This document shows, one piece after another, positions 11,781 through 23,442 of a stretch of DNA of 64,000 bases (position 1 is its first letter; each line of letters starts with the position of its first letter). Where the stretch lies: positions 4,712,001 to 4,776,000 of the forward strand of contig NC_082602.1 in the NCBI RefSeq assembly GCF_030936135.1. The letters run 5' to 3'. The position numbers and the translations under genes are program-made. The notes below the pieces were generated by a model. The model did not search any database, was not told the DNA's origin, and worked only from the letters and a program-made list of their open reading frames with translations. Source of the DNA: Gavia stellata (taxonomy: Eukaryota; Chordata; Aves; Gaviiformes; Gaviidae).

Positions 11781-11790
11781 TTATCTTATC
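11781..11790 (-). promoter_or_regulatory. Tandem GATA motif in NEUROG3 proximal promoter
   Basis: The minus strand reads GATAAGATAA, two overlapping GATA-factor cores, in DNA otherwise nearly free of A/T. Its position upstream of the TATA box makes it a plausible activator site (inference). Confidence 0.45.
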
Positions 11791-13129
11791 AGCCCGGCGG
11801 GAGCGTGCCGGGCCCGGCACCGCCCGCCGCCCCGGCCCCGCCACGCGAGACCCCGCCGGCTCCCACGCCGCGCCGGCACCCCCCGCCCGCCCCCCCCGGG
11901 CCGGGACCCCCGGGCCGAGCCGCCGACCCCGCGCGGCGGGGCTGCACCTGCGCCGGGGCGGCCGCGCACGCCGGGGGCTCCGCGGGGGGCTGCGGCGGGA
12001 GTCGGAGCGGGCGGCCCCGGCCCGGGGTCCCGGCGGTGGCAGGGGGGCTCCGAGGACCCGGCTGCGCAATGCGGGGCAGCGGCGGGCCCCGGGGTGCCCG
12101 GGGACGCGCCGCCGGGCCAGGCGGGGTCCCGCCCGGGTGCCAGCCCTGGGGGATCCCCCCGGCCCCGCTCCGGCTCCGCTCCCCCCGGCAGAGCCACAGC
12201 CGCCTCCCGCCGCCCCGGCGCCGCGGGGCGCTCCCGGGACTCCCCCTCCGCCCCCGGCGGGGAGCGAGGGGACCCCGCCGCCTCCCGCGGCCCCTCTCCT
12301 CCCCCCCGCAGCGCCGGGGACAAGCCCCGCGCCCCCCGGGCCCGGGCTGGCGGAGCGGCGGGCGCTGCCCTGCGGGCGGCGAGCGCCGGCACCGGGGGAA
12401 CAGACGCACGGCGTCCTCCTGGCCCCCCGCGCCGTGTCTGTGCTCCCCCCGGGGAAAGGGGGGCCGGGTCCCGCGGGGGAAGGCCCCCCCCCCGCAGCCC
12501 CCGGCCACCCCCGCCCCGCCAGCCCGGCGCGGGGCCCGGGGAGGACTGCTCCGCCGCCGGGGCTCGGTGCGCAAAACGTGCCGGGGACTTTTGCGCACCG
12601 GCTGCGGCGGGCGGCGGGGACCGGCCCGGGCCCGGGGCACCTTTCCCCGGCGGAGGGCGGGGGGCCGGGGGCGGCGGGCCGGGCCCCCCCTGCACAGCCC
12701 GGCGCAGTCGGGGGCGCGGGCAGGGCCGCCGGGCGGGCGCAGCCCCGGCGGGGCGGGAGCCCCCCGCTCCTTCACCAAAGCGGCGCGGCGGCTCCCGGCC
12801 GGGGACACCGGCGCCGGGGGCGGCCGGCCCGGCCCGGCCGGGCCGCGGCGGGGCGGGGGCAGCTCCCCCGGCCCTGCCCGGTCCCCGGCCCCGCGGGGCG
12901 GCCGCGGCCGGCGCGGTGCGGGGCGGCGAGGTGCGGTGCGGTGCGCGCTGCCTCTCCAGGGGCGCGGCGCGGCGCGGCGGGCGGGCGGCCCCGCTCCCCC
13001 GCGGCGGCGGCGCTCGGAGGGCGGGGGAGCGGGGCCGAGGGGGGCCGGCCACCGCGGCGGCTCGGGCGCCCCTTCTCGAGGGCGGCTCGGAGGGCAGGGG
13101 AGGATGAATAGGAAGGGCCCGGCGGGGTT

Positions 13130-13720
13130 TTTTTTTTTTTTGTGCCTGTGCAATTGGATGACAAAAAAATCTGGCGAGCGAGTTTCCAGGCCTCAGACTG
13201 CCCACTTCAAACGTCCTTCAAACAAAAGCTGAAGAGGAAAAGAAAGCCCCACCTGGTACCGCTGTTTGCTAAAATAATAATAAATAGATTTCGTTTAATA
13301 AATAATTACAAGAGATTGTAAAGTGGAGTGCTTTGGGAAGCATTAATCATGGGGCTGGGGGCAGACATCACCTGCTGGCAAACAAGACAACTTTATTGTT
13401 AGATCACCTTCCCACTGCCACTTTCCGATAACTCCCTCCCGTCGCCACAAAGCCCGGCCGGGCATGTTTACTCATGGTTAGCATAACAAGCACCATATTA
13501 CCACGAACGTGATAAAAGTCTCCGGGGGCACCGCGGCGGGCTCCCGCTCACACCTGGCCGGGCCGCCCCGGCGCGGAGCTGGCACCCAACGGCCCTTCCA
13601 GGAGGGGCCCTTCTGCCGTTTACATTGGCCTGCTTTACGCTGCTTTATAACAGGTTTACAGCAATCCCTATCTCCCGGCCCTATTTGCCTTACTTTATTG
13701 AAAACATATGGTAGCCAGCC
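13130..13720. promoter_or_regulatory. Candidate NEUROG3 upstream enhancer (AT-rich islands in GC-rich DNA)
   Basis: AT-rich blocks at about 13.13-13.46 and 13.61-13.71 kb sit 1.4-2.0 kb upstream of the NEUROG3 TATA box, inside DNA that is otherwise extremely GC-rich. Visible sites are CACCTG E-boxes (13369-13374 and 13551-13556), a FOXA-type TGTTTAC (13465-13471), an ATTAATCAT homeodomain/HNF1-like half, TATTGTT (SOX-like), TATTGA and a CATATG E-box. HNF1, FOXA, HNF6 and SOX9 are established regulators of mammalian NEUROG3. That this element is its avian counterpart is inference. Confidence 0.5.
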
Positions 13721-14228
13721 CAGCCCCGGCGCATCCCTCGCCTGCCAGGCGTCGGGCACCTTTTGCGAGCCGGGGCTCGGCCGCAGCCCGCCGGGGGCTG
13801 TTTGCTCGGGAGAGGGGAGGGCAGAGGGGGCCGGGCCCGCTCCCGACCCCTCTCCCCCCGGGCCGGGGGGCCGCCGGCCGCTCCGCGCCCTCCGCCCGCC
13901 GCGGGGCCGCCGGTGCGCGCCCGCGCCTCCTCCCCGCGGGGCCGCGGCGGCAGCGGGGTCGCACGGCGGAGGCACCTGCGGCGGGGCCGCCCCTTGCTTC
14001 CCCCGCTCCCCCCCGGCCGGGGCTGCTCAGGAGGTACCGTGATTTGCGGTGCCATATGTCGAGCGGCTCGGCGGAGCGCAGCCCTTCAGAGCCGGAGCAG
14101 CTGCTGCCCCGGCCCTACCTACCCGGCGCATAATACCTGCGAGCCGCGGCCCCGCGTCCCCCCTTGAGAGGGCAGCGCGGCTGGGCCGGCTCCGCGCCGC
14201 TGTTTTGTGACTTTATTGTGGCGCCCAA

Positions 14229-14324
14229 CAGATGCACGCCTGCCCCTCCTGCCCCTCGCCCCGGTGCGGGCGCGCTGCTCGGGACACAAGGAGCACAGAT
14301 GCCAGGCGCAAGGTGCACCAGATG
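14229..14324. promoter_or_regulatory. Cluster of three CAGATG E-boxes
   Basis: CAGATG occurs at 14229-14234, 14296-14301 and 14319-14324, about 2.5 kb upstream of the NEUROG3 start. CAGATG/CATCTG is the E-box variant preferred by NEUROG and NEUROD proteins. Three within 96 bases suggests auto- or cross-regulation (inference). Confidence 0.45.
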
Positions 14325-17300
14325 CCCCCCTTTGTGAACTCGAACAATATTTCTCCCGTCCTCCCCCCCTCCCTCCTCTTCCTACAAGAGGGAGAGGAGA
14401 AGGGGCGCAAAAAGAAAAATGTTTAAAAAACAAAAGAAAAGAAAAACGGGAGGAGAAAGGAGAGCCCCGGCAAGAGGCGCCGGGAGCGCGGCCCCGGGAG
14501 CCGCCCGACGGGGCGCACGGCCGGGCGCAGCGCCGCGGCCGCGGGGAGGGAGCCGGCCCCGGGCGGGGAGGGCGCAGGGCCGCGGGGCCACCCCGCCGCG
14601 GCCCCGGGGAGGCGGCCGGCCAGGGCGGGCAGGGCCGGGGGTGCCCGCCGGGGGGAAAGCAGCCTCCCCGCGAAACGGTTCGTTACCCGGCGAGCGCTGA
14701 GCAAGCGGCCCCCCGGGGCCGGGAACGGGCAGCGCGGCAAAGGCCGCTTGGGAAAAGGACGGCAAAGCCCGTTTCGCCACCGTAAACCTTCCCGTCTTTC
14801 CTGGCCGGGGTCCGGCACAAGAGAAGGAGTCCAGAGCAAGCGGTACACGCGCTGAGGGCTTGGCTAGCGAAAGCTCTTCCCGGCGTGGGCCAGGGCTGCT
14901 GGAAAGGATGTCCCCTCCTCGGGTGTCCCTCCTCGCGGGCGCAAAGTGAGCTCTGCTCACGGCAGAAGGGGCTGTGCATGGACTAATATCTCCCTAAGGT
15001 CAGAGCCCCTTCCTGCCACCGACAGCACTGGCACCAATCCCATCAGCTGTGAATACCGATCCCCTCCATAACCATCCGGCAGCCCTCGCCCTCCCTGTGC
15101 TGCAGAAATCCGCCTCAAAAGGCCTGATCCATGCCAGAGCTGACGGGTTTTCCTCTAGCCCCACTGGGACCTGGGCTCTGCACCTCACATGCTCCAACCT
15201 ACAAGGGCTGAGGGCTGAGGCTACTCAGGGGCAAGAGTAACCCAACAGAGCCCCGGGGTGTCACTGCACCAGAAGAGGAGAAGCCCTGATAGCGCACGGG
15301 GAAAGAAAGCCCAAGAGTTTCCATTGTGCGATCCCACTCTGCAGTAAACCTCTCTCCACGCTTACGTGCCCTTAAAATGCAGCCTGACAGGAGGTGGCTT
15401 CATAAGGCTGCAAAAGCAGACAGCTGTTCTGCCACCAAAACATATTTTGGGTCAGAATGCAATGATCTCCAGCATAGCAAAAACCTGGATTATCTCTGGA
15501 TAGGAGAGAGGAAAGGAAAAGAAATACCACGGAAAGGAAAAGCAGGGAACAAACACCAAGTACAAAAGGATCGGTTGGATACTGGGCTGTGATGCCTACA
15601 AGTGGGTGCTGTGAAACCTGTTACCTGAAAGTATTTACCCAACCATCCGACTATCTGCCCAGGTAGGGAAAGCCGGTCCTCACCTCTCTGGGAGTCGGTC
15701 ACCTCCCACCATTCCCAGTTTTGCCAGGCTTGCTCCCCTCTCCATTTGTGGCAAGTGGTTCCTTGCTCCCGCCCGTTTCACCTGCCAGAAAGAGGGTTTC
15801 TCCTCTGCCCCGATGACAGCCTGGGCAGACAGGGAGGGTTACACATCCAGCACACTCTCTCATTCGTCTCTTCCAAGTGCTTTAAGCTTTACAACAAGTT
15901 TTTGGTGAGATCTCGCAGGAGCCACCACCACCACATTCCCCCAACGGTTGAATGAAAGACAACGTGGGCTTAACGCGTTCAAGCACACGTCCATCTTTAA
16001 CTCATCAGCAACCCCAGCGGCCCAGAGTAAGCCCATACTTGCGTATCTGCCTGCATGGAAATCTCAAAGAATAACTGTAATTAGAAATTCACTGTCTCCG
16101 CAGCTACAGTTCAACAGGAGGAAGCTTTCATGGCAGGATATCTCCAGCACTCGGACTTCACCGGCTAGCAGCGGTCGTCTTCAGCTACCAGCTGGACAAC
16201 AGAGGCTTGAGGCTTCAGTATTCATTTGCATCAACCCTCCTTTGGCCATCAAAAAATAGTCATGAACCATGGATATGCTGATCTCAGACCGCCAGCTTCC
16301 TGATCGGCACTTCTCTCCTATAAGGGCAAAAATCTAACTTCTGGCATTTTGATGCACGATGAGGTTGTAAGCGGTGCGAACTGGTCATATTGGCTCACTC
16401 TGAAACTCCTCACCTCCCATCTGCCCATCAAACAGGCAGACGGTGCTTCCCGACCTCCAAAAATAATTAAAGATGTACTTTCCTCTCTGATTTAGAGGCT
16501 CCATTGGTCAAACTTCGAACATAGCAGAAGGCACCAGAGTTGGCTTGTGAGAAGTGAAAAAGTTGCTCTAAGGCAGAAGTCTGGAAGGAAATTCCCCGCC
16601 TGCCCTGGAAGCAGAGGTGCCCTGAGGGACTCACACTAACCCCTCTCCAGATCTTCATCGAAGCCCTCAACATGAGACAGAGCGGGACGTGGGGGCTTTG
16701 ACCCTTCCTTTGCAGACTGACGTTGCTGCCCCATCCCTGCCTCCGCTGGGCGATGTGCCCAGCGTGGTGCTGGGGTCACTGCTCAAGCTGAACCACTGCT
16801 AGCAGGAGGGATGTGACCCGCAAAGGTGTGGCGTGGATATTTTGCCCACTGGCCCCGTGACCTGCCCAGGACCAGCTCACGCTCCTCCCAGCGCCATTCC
16901 CAGCTGTGCCGTACACATCTGGCAGCCCTCAATGCTGTGATGGCAGTTCTGGTACCGACCGTCTCAGGGGGTTGAATGCGGTTGCAGCCCCCACATCAAC
17001 CCAAGCAACGCCAGCTGCCGTAGCTCACCTGCCCACGCCCCCAACGCATGACCCCATCCCCTCCCTGACCATCCCTGTACCAGCATCTCTGTTCCCTCCT
17101 TCCAGTCGCAGGAAGAAGCATTCCTCCTCACCCACCTTCCCCTACCCCAGCCTCGCCATCCCCTCGCTCCCATCCCCGCATCTTCGTGCCCCCCTCCTGG
17201 CACGCCTTGTGCTGGTGTTTGCGCCCGGCAGCCTTGGCGCCTCGTCCCAGCTTTCCCCTACTATCCCTGCCCATCTGCACACACCCCCACTCGGGCTGCC

Positions 17301-18433
17301 GATGCTGGTACCCCTCTCCCAACCCTTCATCCAGCATTGGGGTCCATCTGCTGAGACCCCGACCTTTGAATCGGAGCCTTCTCCTGACCTGCACTACTGC
17401 AGTGTTGAGGAGGAGACAAGTTTATAACCAGAAGGATTAATTTTCTTCCCAGAGTCGAGGTGTACAATGAACCTGGGGAGGCCACGAGTGGCACAGCCCC
17501 TCCTGCCAGCCCATGCCAGGACCTCTGGAAAGGTGAGCAGCCAGCCTGACTTCTGTAGCTCAATGAGAAATGATGTATTTGCAACAAAAAGGAAAAAAAC
17601 TCTGGATATTTTCACAGAAAACCCCCTGCAATTGTAACACATGATTTTAGCTGCAGCCCAGCTCTGCAAGATGAATTACCACCAGCCTGTATCAGTCCTT
17701 GGCAATAGGATTTTAGGGAGCCACGACCGAACCTCACGCCAACAGGTTGTAACAGTGGGAGAAAGGCAGTGATCTCATGGCAGGTAACAGCAAGGAAACC
17801 TCAAAGCACTCACCCACCTGGGTGCATCCAGAGCATTCACCCGTTTGCATGGCTACACCAGCCCCCGGCTGCAGGAGGGGAGCCGGGGGGGATGCTCCGG
17901 CCCACAGCCCGAAGGGCAGCCAGTAGGGATGGGGGTCTCGCTCACAAAACCCCTCGGGGATGGCGACCATCCCCAGCCGCCCCGTGAAACACCGCCAAGT
18001 CCTTTGAAGCGGAGCGAGGGTCTGAGCTGGGTGCCGACCTTGCCGCAGGTCTGTGGCAGCGCTGGCGCCGGAGGTGTGGGGGGCACAGGGCTGCCGTCCC
18101 CCACATGCATGCACATGTCCCAGGGTCCCAGCAGCTTCCTGGGTTTTATCAGCACCCTTATCAGTTTCCTTCATTACCACATCTCTTCAAACCTACTACG
18201 GCTCCTTCAGGCACCCTGCCCCAGCAACCCCCGGCAGCTCCTGGCACCTTTCGGGGGTCTCTGGCTCACGCAAAGCCCCCGTGCTCAGGGACACATCATC
18301 CCGCATCCCCTCATCATCTGATATCCCCTCGCCCCGGGGGCTACACCTCCCTCCCCCAGCTCTTCACCGCAATCCCCACCATTTTCCACCATCATTTAAG
18401 TTTCTGAAGTAATTTCTTTCTTCTTTTTTGTCC

Positions 18434-18451
18434 TTTTTTTTTTTTTTTTTT
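18434..18451. repeat. Poly-T tract
   Basis: An 18-base T homopolymer next to an AT-rich block. No element is attached that I can recognise. Confidence 0.85.
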
Positions 18452-21400
18452 AAAGCAAACCATCTACCATATGTTCTCCCCTGAAAGGGGTAATTGTTAA
18501 CAGATCATTAAAACACCGTGGCGAGTGCTCTGAGATTCCTTCCCTCCGTCTTACGCATTATCCCGTCTCTGTCACCCTTTCAATGCAGCTTTGAAGGCTC
18601 TGCTTTTCTAACTTCCTTCTCGGGGGAAAAAAAAAAAGAGAGAAAGAGCCACTAAAGTGACCCTCTTCACAGCTCTCCTCCTTGCTTTTCAATGTCTTTT
18701 TCGACACCCAACCATAATTGGGGCGGGGGGCTGGCGTGCCGCCGCCGCTGCCGCCGGGCTGGGGGTCGCAGGGCCACATCCTGCCCCGTTGACGGGGTGC
18801 CGGGGTTGGGAAGGCAGGGCGAGGTGTGGCAGGGGTGCTTCAGCCACCCCGCGGGTGCCGACGGCCTCTCCTTCCACTGCTGGGCAATGGGGCCGCTCGC
18901 CACGGGATGCTCAAAAGGTGCATCCCATTTGTCCCGGTCCCTTTGTCCCTGCTCCTGGGATGGGGGCTGCGGGATGGCCCCGTGACTCACACACGCATCC
19001 CGGGCTGAGATAAAGAGTATTTCTTACAAAGCTCATTATTTCCTCAGGTGAATCGGATGCTTTTGGTGGCATAAATACATTTTATACAGAACTGCTGGCT
19101 GGGAACTGAACTAAGCCCAGAGATGGAGCTGTTCTGGGGGGCTTGAACATTTCACCTCCCTTTCCTGAAGAATGAACACTGTTTTAGGAAACACCAAATG
19201 CCGGGAAGCTGGAGACCATCAAGGCACAGACCCCTTTTACCTGAGCCACAGCCTCAGCTGAGGTGAGCGCGGGCACAGCACCAGCATCTGTCTCCTTTGC
19301 TGGGACGGGAACCTTCCCAGAGCTGTGCCCACACGTCTCCCAGCCCCACGCGCAGGGACAGGGACCCCGGGAGGGCTGTGAGCACCATTAGCAGCAGCAG
19401 TCCTGTTCAGTGCCGTGTTTAGCAATGCCATTTTACAAGGAAAGCGAGCCAGCAAAGCTACATCAAGCCTGGGATATATCTGATGGGGTGGCAAGCCAGG
19501 GGATTGAAAATCATCACCATCATCTTGGATGCCCTGAGATGAGCCAGGAGGGCTTGCAGCTGCACAGCCCCTCGCCACCAAGAGAAGGGTGAGGAGAAGA
19601 CCCAAGAGAGGCAAAGGCATGTCCCAACAGCAACATGACACGGGCCCGATTCCAGCGTGATGGCTGCCAAACTCACCGCGAGCACCAGCAGCAAAGATCT
19701 TGGGTTGAGGGACACCTCATCGCAGGCTCCCTACTCTTGTGACAGGAAAGGTCAAGGCTTTCAGAGCTCACACTTACATTCCTTACCTGCATCTTTTCCC
19801 CTTCCGCCATGGACTTGGCCATTCCCCCAGAGGACTGTGTTCCCCGACTCACCGCAGCCTGCAGCCGAGCTTCGGGCATCGTTTGCACCGCTCCTCCAGC
19901 GTAGGCACCTTTCCCAGCACCAGCATGAAGCCCTTCGAATTTACGCTTACCCATCCCAGCAAAGGAGCGTGTTGCCTGGGACCGGAGAGCACCCAGCACC
20001 CCCGCTGGGAAAGATGGGGAGGAGGGCAGCTGTCCCCTTCAGCAAACCCCAGTTACATTTGAAAAAACACAGAAACTTCAAAGCCCTGCACGCAAACTTC
20101 TCTCAGAGCCAATATTCTCCAGCAGCTCAACAGCTTTGCCAGTGCCTACACGTAGCTCCAGGGACCTCACAGAGCTCCTTCCCTGGTCAGGCACCTGCCA
20201 ACCTGACACCCCAGCCCATTCCCCCCCCGGCTCTTGCCCTTCAGCCAGCAGGTTTGTCCCTGGCACCCTCCAAACCCCGCAGGGCATTGTTACGCTTACG
20301 TTAACCCAGCAAGCTGTAGCCTCAAGCAGGAGGAGATGGTGCTGCTTTGCTTTGCTCCAGCCGAGGGATCAGCCCCACACGGTTCCCACCGCGGGGTCAC
20401 CGAGCATCCCGGGAGCACTGCAGCGAGCGATGCTCAGCCAGTGCCGGCAGCTCCTTGCGCTTCCCCAGGGAAAGCCTCCCCATCCCCAAAACTGCTGCAG
20501 GCAGTAACACCCCCACCCGTGACGCTGACCCACGAGAAATCTCCAGGGAGGGCTGAGCACCGTGACGGGGGTGTGATCTGCAAACCGGTACCCAATGCCC
20601 AGAAGCAGCTTTGTCCTGTTGTGTGCGTCCCAGGCGGATCGGCTCTTCTCCTTCTCTCCTTTCCAGGACAGCAGCTTTCACCTACCTCTACCTCTTCATC
20701 AAGGAAAAAAATTTCCATGGAAGAAAAAGTGCCTCCTTCAAGGGAGCATGCTGGAAACAGGCAGGACACCCACTTTCCCCAGGGGATTTAACAGCTACTT
20801 TTGCCGAGGGCTCTTATCGCTGCTGCGAGGCAAAATTTTAGCCCTTAGAGCTGCAGAGACAGACTTCAGGCCAGGAGCTGAACCCAAATAAAAGCAGTAC
20901 TCCCATCCCGAGCACGAAAACAGACTGGGGCTGGGTCGGTTTTAAGCGGCACGATGGACTGAACGTAATTTTGACAAGTTGAACAGCAGCATTGCTCTCA
21001 CCACCAGAGATGAAGATGCCGCCCTCTCTCCCCCCTCCCCAGAAAGGCGCAGACATCAAACGAGGATGCAAACCCTGAGCAACTTCAGGTGCCAGCAACG
21101 TGCTGGGGGTCGAGCTGATCTCCCTGGCCCAGCGGAGCTCAGAGGATCCCGGGCAGCAGGAGAACTTGCACTCTGCGGCTGCACACCCACCAGATTTCTT
21201 CTTACCAAAAAGCAATTCCTGAACCCACGCAAGCACCTTTTAATAATCAGCTTGTACAGAAAAAGCCTCAGGAATACAAATCTGCAAAACAACTTTTAGC
21301 TAAATGCTTTTTAGATCTTAGACACCAATTTTTTTTTCCCATCAGTAGGAAATTAGCTCATCCCGCCTCCGAGGCTGGTTTTCCAGGTCAGGTTGTAACG

Positions 21401-21624
21401 AGCAGCCGTATCCCCAGTGCCCCGCTCTGCCTCACGAAGAGATGCTAATCGCTGCAGAGGTTCAGGGCTAACGAGGGGTTTCCAGCTTTGGGGGGAATGA
21501 AGCCCGTAGAAGCTGTGCCCACACGAGGGGGCTTCTTGAAGCAGGGCAGGGGACGGGGCCACCGGAGAAGCCCCGGTGCCGTACGGAGACGCCGAGCGGA
21601 GCTTTCATTCACGGTGAGCAGAGA

Positions 21625-21711
21625 TTTAATTAGCGCCCTGCGATATGGCATACCCACACCACCAGAGGGAGAGCTGCTCGGCATTCCTCCTCCGGAACCG
21701 CGCTAATTAAA
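21625..21711. promoter_or_regulatory. Inverted pair of TAATTA homeodomain sites
   Basis: TTTAATTAGCGC at 21625-21636 and its exact reverse complement GCGCTAATTAAA at 21700-21711 flank a 63-base spacer. Each carries the TAATTA homeodomain core in the same GCGC context. The surrounding 21.6-21.9 kb is unusually AT-rich and motif-rich for the interval. It is a candidate conserved regulatory element. Confidence 0.45.
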
Positions 21712-23400
21712 GATTTTTATAGCCTAACATCATTGTACGGCATATACCATGCACGATGCTCCAGGCAGGCCCGCAGCTCACCAGCATCCATCGCCCAAGT
21801 GCCGTGCCAAGACCGTGCCTGGATGGCCTGCAATTATTTGAAATGCAGAGGTAAATCTCTATTTCTCGCTGAACGGTGCATGATTCTCAGTGCAAAGCCC
21901 CTCCGCGTTGCTGAAGCGGCACAGTCACCCTGCTCCCTGAACCCACAGGAGAGGAGGGGCGTTTAAATTGGGTAACACTGCCCGCCGCCTCGGCGGGCAA
22001 CCGGCACCGAGGAGTTGTTGCAACCATTCGGTTTCCCGGTCATTGAACAGGCAGTTGCTCCGCACAGCTGTCCCACGATGGGCAGGAAAGCTCTGGGATG
22101 CAGACAGGAGAGAGGCAACGCAGGGGTCAGGCAGCAAGGACTGGCAGGAGTGATTTTTGCAGGCAGGGAGGACAAAGAGCTGCCTGACATCCACGGAGGG
22201 CAGGGCGTTCCGGGGGTGCGGGGAAGGCAGGAGCACGCAGAGGATGAACCATGGGACGCCCACAGGTTTTGGAGCACTTTAAAATTACACACATACACAA
22301 AAATTCCCATAACAGTTCTGGGATTTTGCAGAGTTGCCTGACTCTCTTAAACAGCAGGCAAGGAGCGTTTTTAAGAGCAGGTTTGAGGATGCATCTGCGA
22401 GGAGTGGTCCAGCTGTGGCTGCTCCTGCCAGGAAGGCAGGGATTGAATTAGATCAGCGTTCTTCACCCATTTTAAAATCAACTTTCACGTCAGCTGTCTG
22501 GAAAAGCCCAGATGATCTTTGCTAGTGTGGCCACAGTGGTTTTTACTTACAGCCAAAAGCAAAAATCAGACCAGGACAACATTTTGAGTTTGGGTCTTCA
22601 CATGCTTCCAGCTGATTTGCTTGTGGACATGGGAATGTGCATATTTAAAAAGAAAACGCCGGCAGTCGGGTCAGCGATGTGCGTGGAGCACCAGCCGGAG
22701 ACGAGCCGCAGGTTCGCTAATGCCGCACCACATCCCCTCCAGACCTCGCTCCTGGGGATGAACCGGGCGGGACGGAGCCCGCCCCTGCAAGGCTCAGCGG
22801 CTCAGGATAAAACCAGCTACTCGTAAGCACACAAAACACCTTGTGCGCACCGCAAACCCATTCAAAAATCCGTCTGCTAACGGGACATGAGCACGGCACG
22901 CTGAGAAGAGCCAAGCCTCACGCTTAAGAGCAAATTCACCCCCCCATCGTGGTCTCCCCATCGTCTCCCACAGCTCAGGCGCCTGGAGGCAGCTGGGCAG
23001 AGACCCGCCGCCTCCTGATCGGCATCATCCATCCCTCCGGTCACCACGGGCCTGCGAAGCGAAGAGTGAATTTCCTCAGATCTGAGGGAATGGGAAGGGC
23101 CAACAGTATTTGAATGATTCATTTATTAAACAAAGTCACACGTTCAGTTTGTGATTGTCGGGTAAACGCACCCCCCCGCAACCACTGCGTATGACAGAGA
23201 TCACTGAGGATGGTTGAAAATTCAGTACAGACCACAAATTTCCTTGCTAAAGGAGAACTGCTCCCTGGTATCCTCCAAATACTCTCCCTGTTCCACTTAA
23301 ACCACCCAAATTTTAACCACGCTTCCATTATCTCCCGCTTTCCCGGATATCTTCTACTTCAAACCACCACAATATTTACAAGACACTATTAGTAAAGAAA

Positions 23401-23442
23401 GAAAAATTACCTTTGTCATCACTGAAAAATTACCTTTGTCAT
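23401..23442. repeat. 19-bp direct repeat
   Basis: The identical 19-mer beginning GAAAAATTAC and ending GTCAT is present at 23401-23419 and 23424-23442 with a 4-base spacer. This is a recent local duplication. Confidence 0.85.

Larger units (their letters stand above)
9050..15000. other. GC-rich CpG-dense domain around NEUROG3
   Basis: From about 9.05 kb to 15 kb the sequence is very rich in G+C and CpG, especially 9.1-10.5, 10.8-13.1 and 13.8-14.8 kb. AT-rich islands interrupt it at 10.57-10.76 kb (NEUROG3 3'UTR) and 13.13-13.72 kb (candidate enhancer). CpG islands of this size around developmental transcription-factor genes are typical Polycomb targets in vertebrates. The CpG density is visible by eye, but I have not computed observed/expected values. 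Stop codons are rare here by composition, which produces long meaningless open frames on both strands. Confidence 0.8.

Noticed and set aside
11476-12069. In-frame N-terminal extension of NEUROG3 (open for about 198 more codons)
   Set aside because: It runs through the TATA box and the predicted intron, is Arg/Pro/Gly/Ala-rich as expected of GC-rich DNA, and human NEUROG3 starts at the MTPQ equivalent.
11717-13232. Long overlapping open frames (450-475 codons) on both strands
   Set aside because: High GC removes stop codons in every frame at once. Composition is Pro/Arg/Gly/Ala with no domain, and several frames overlap each other.
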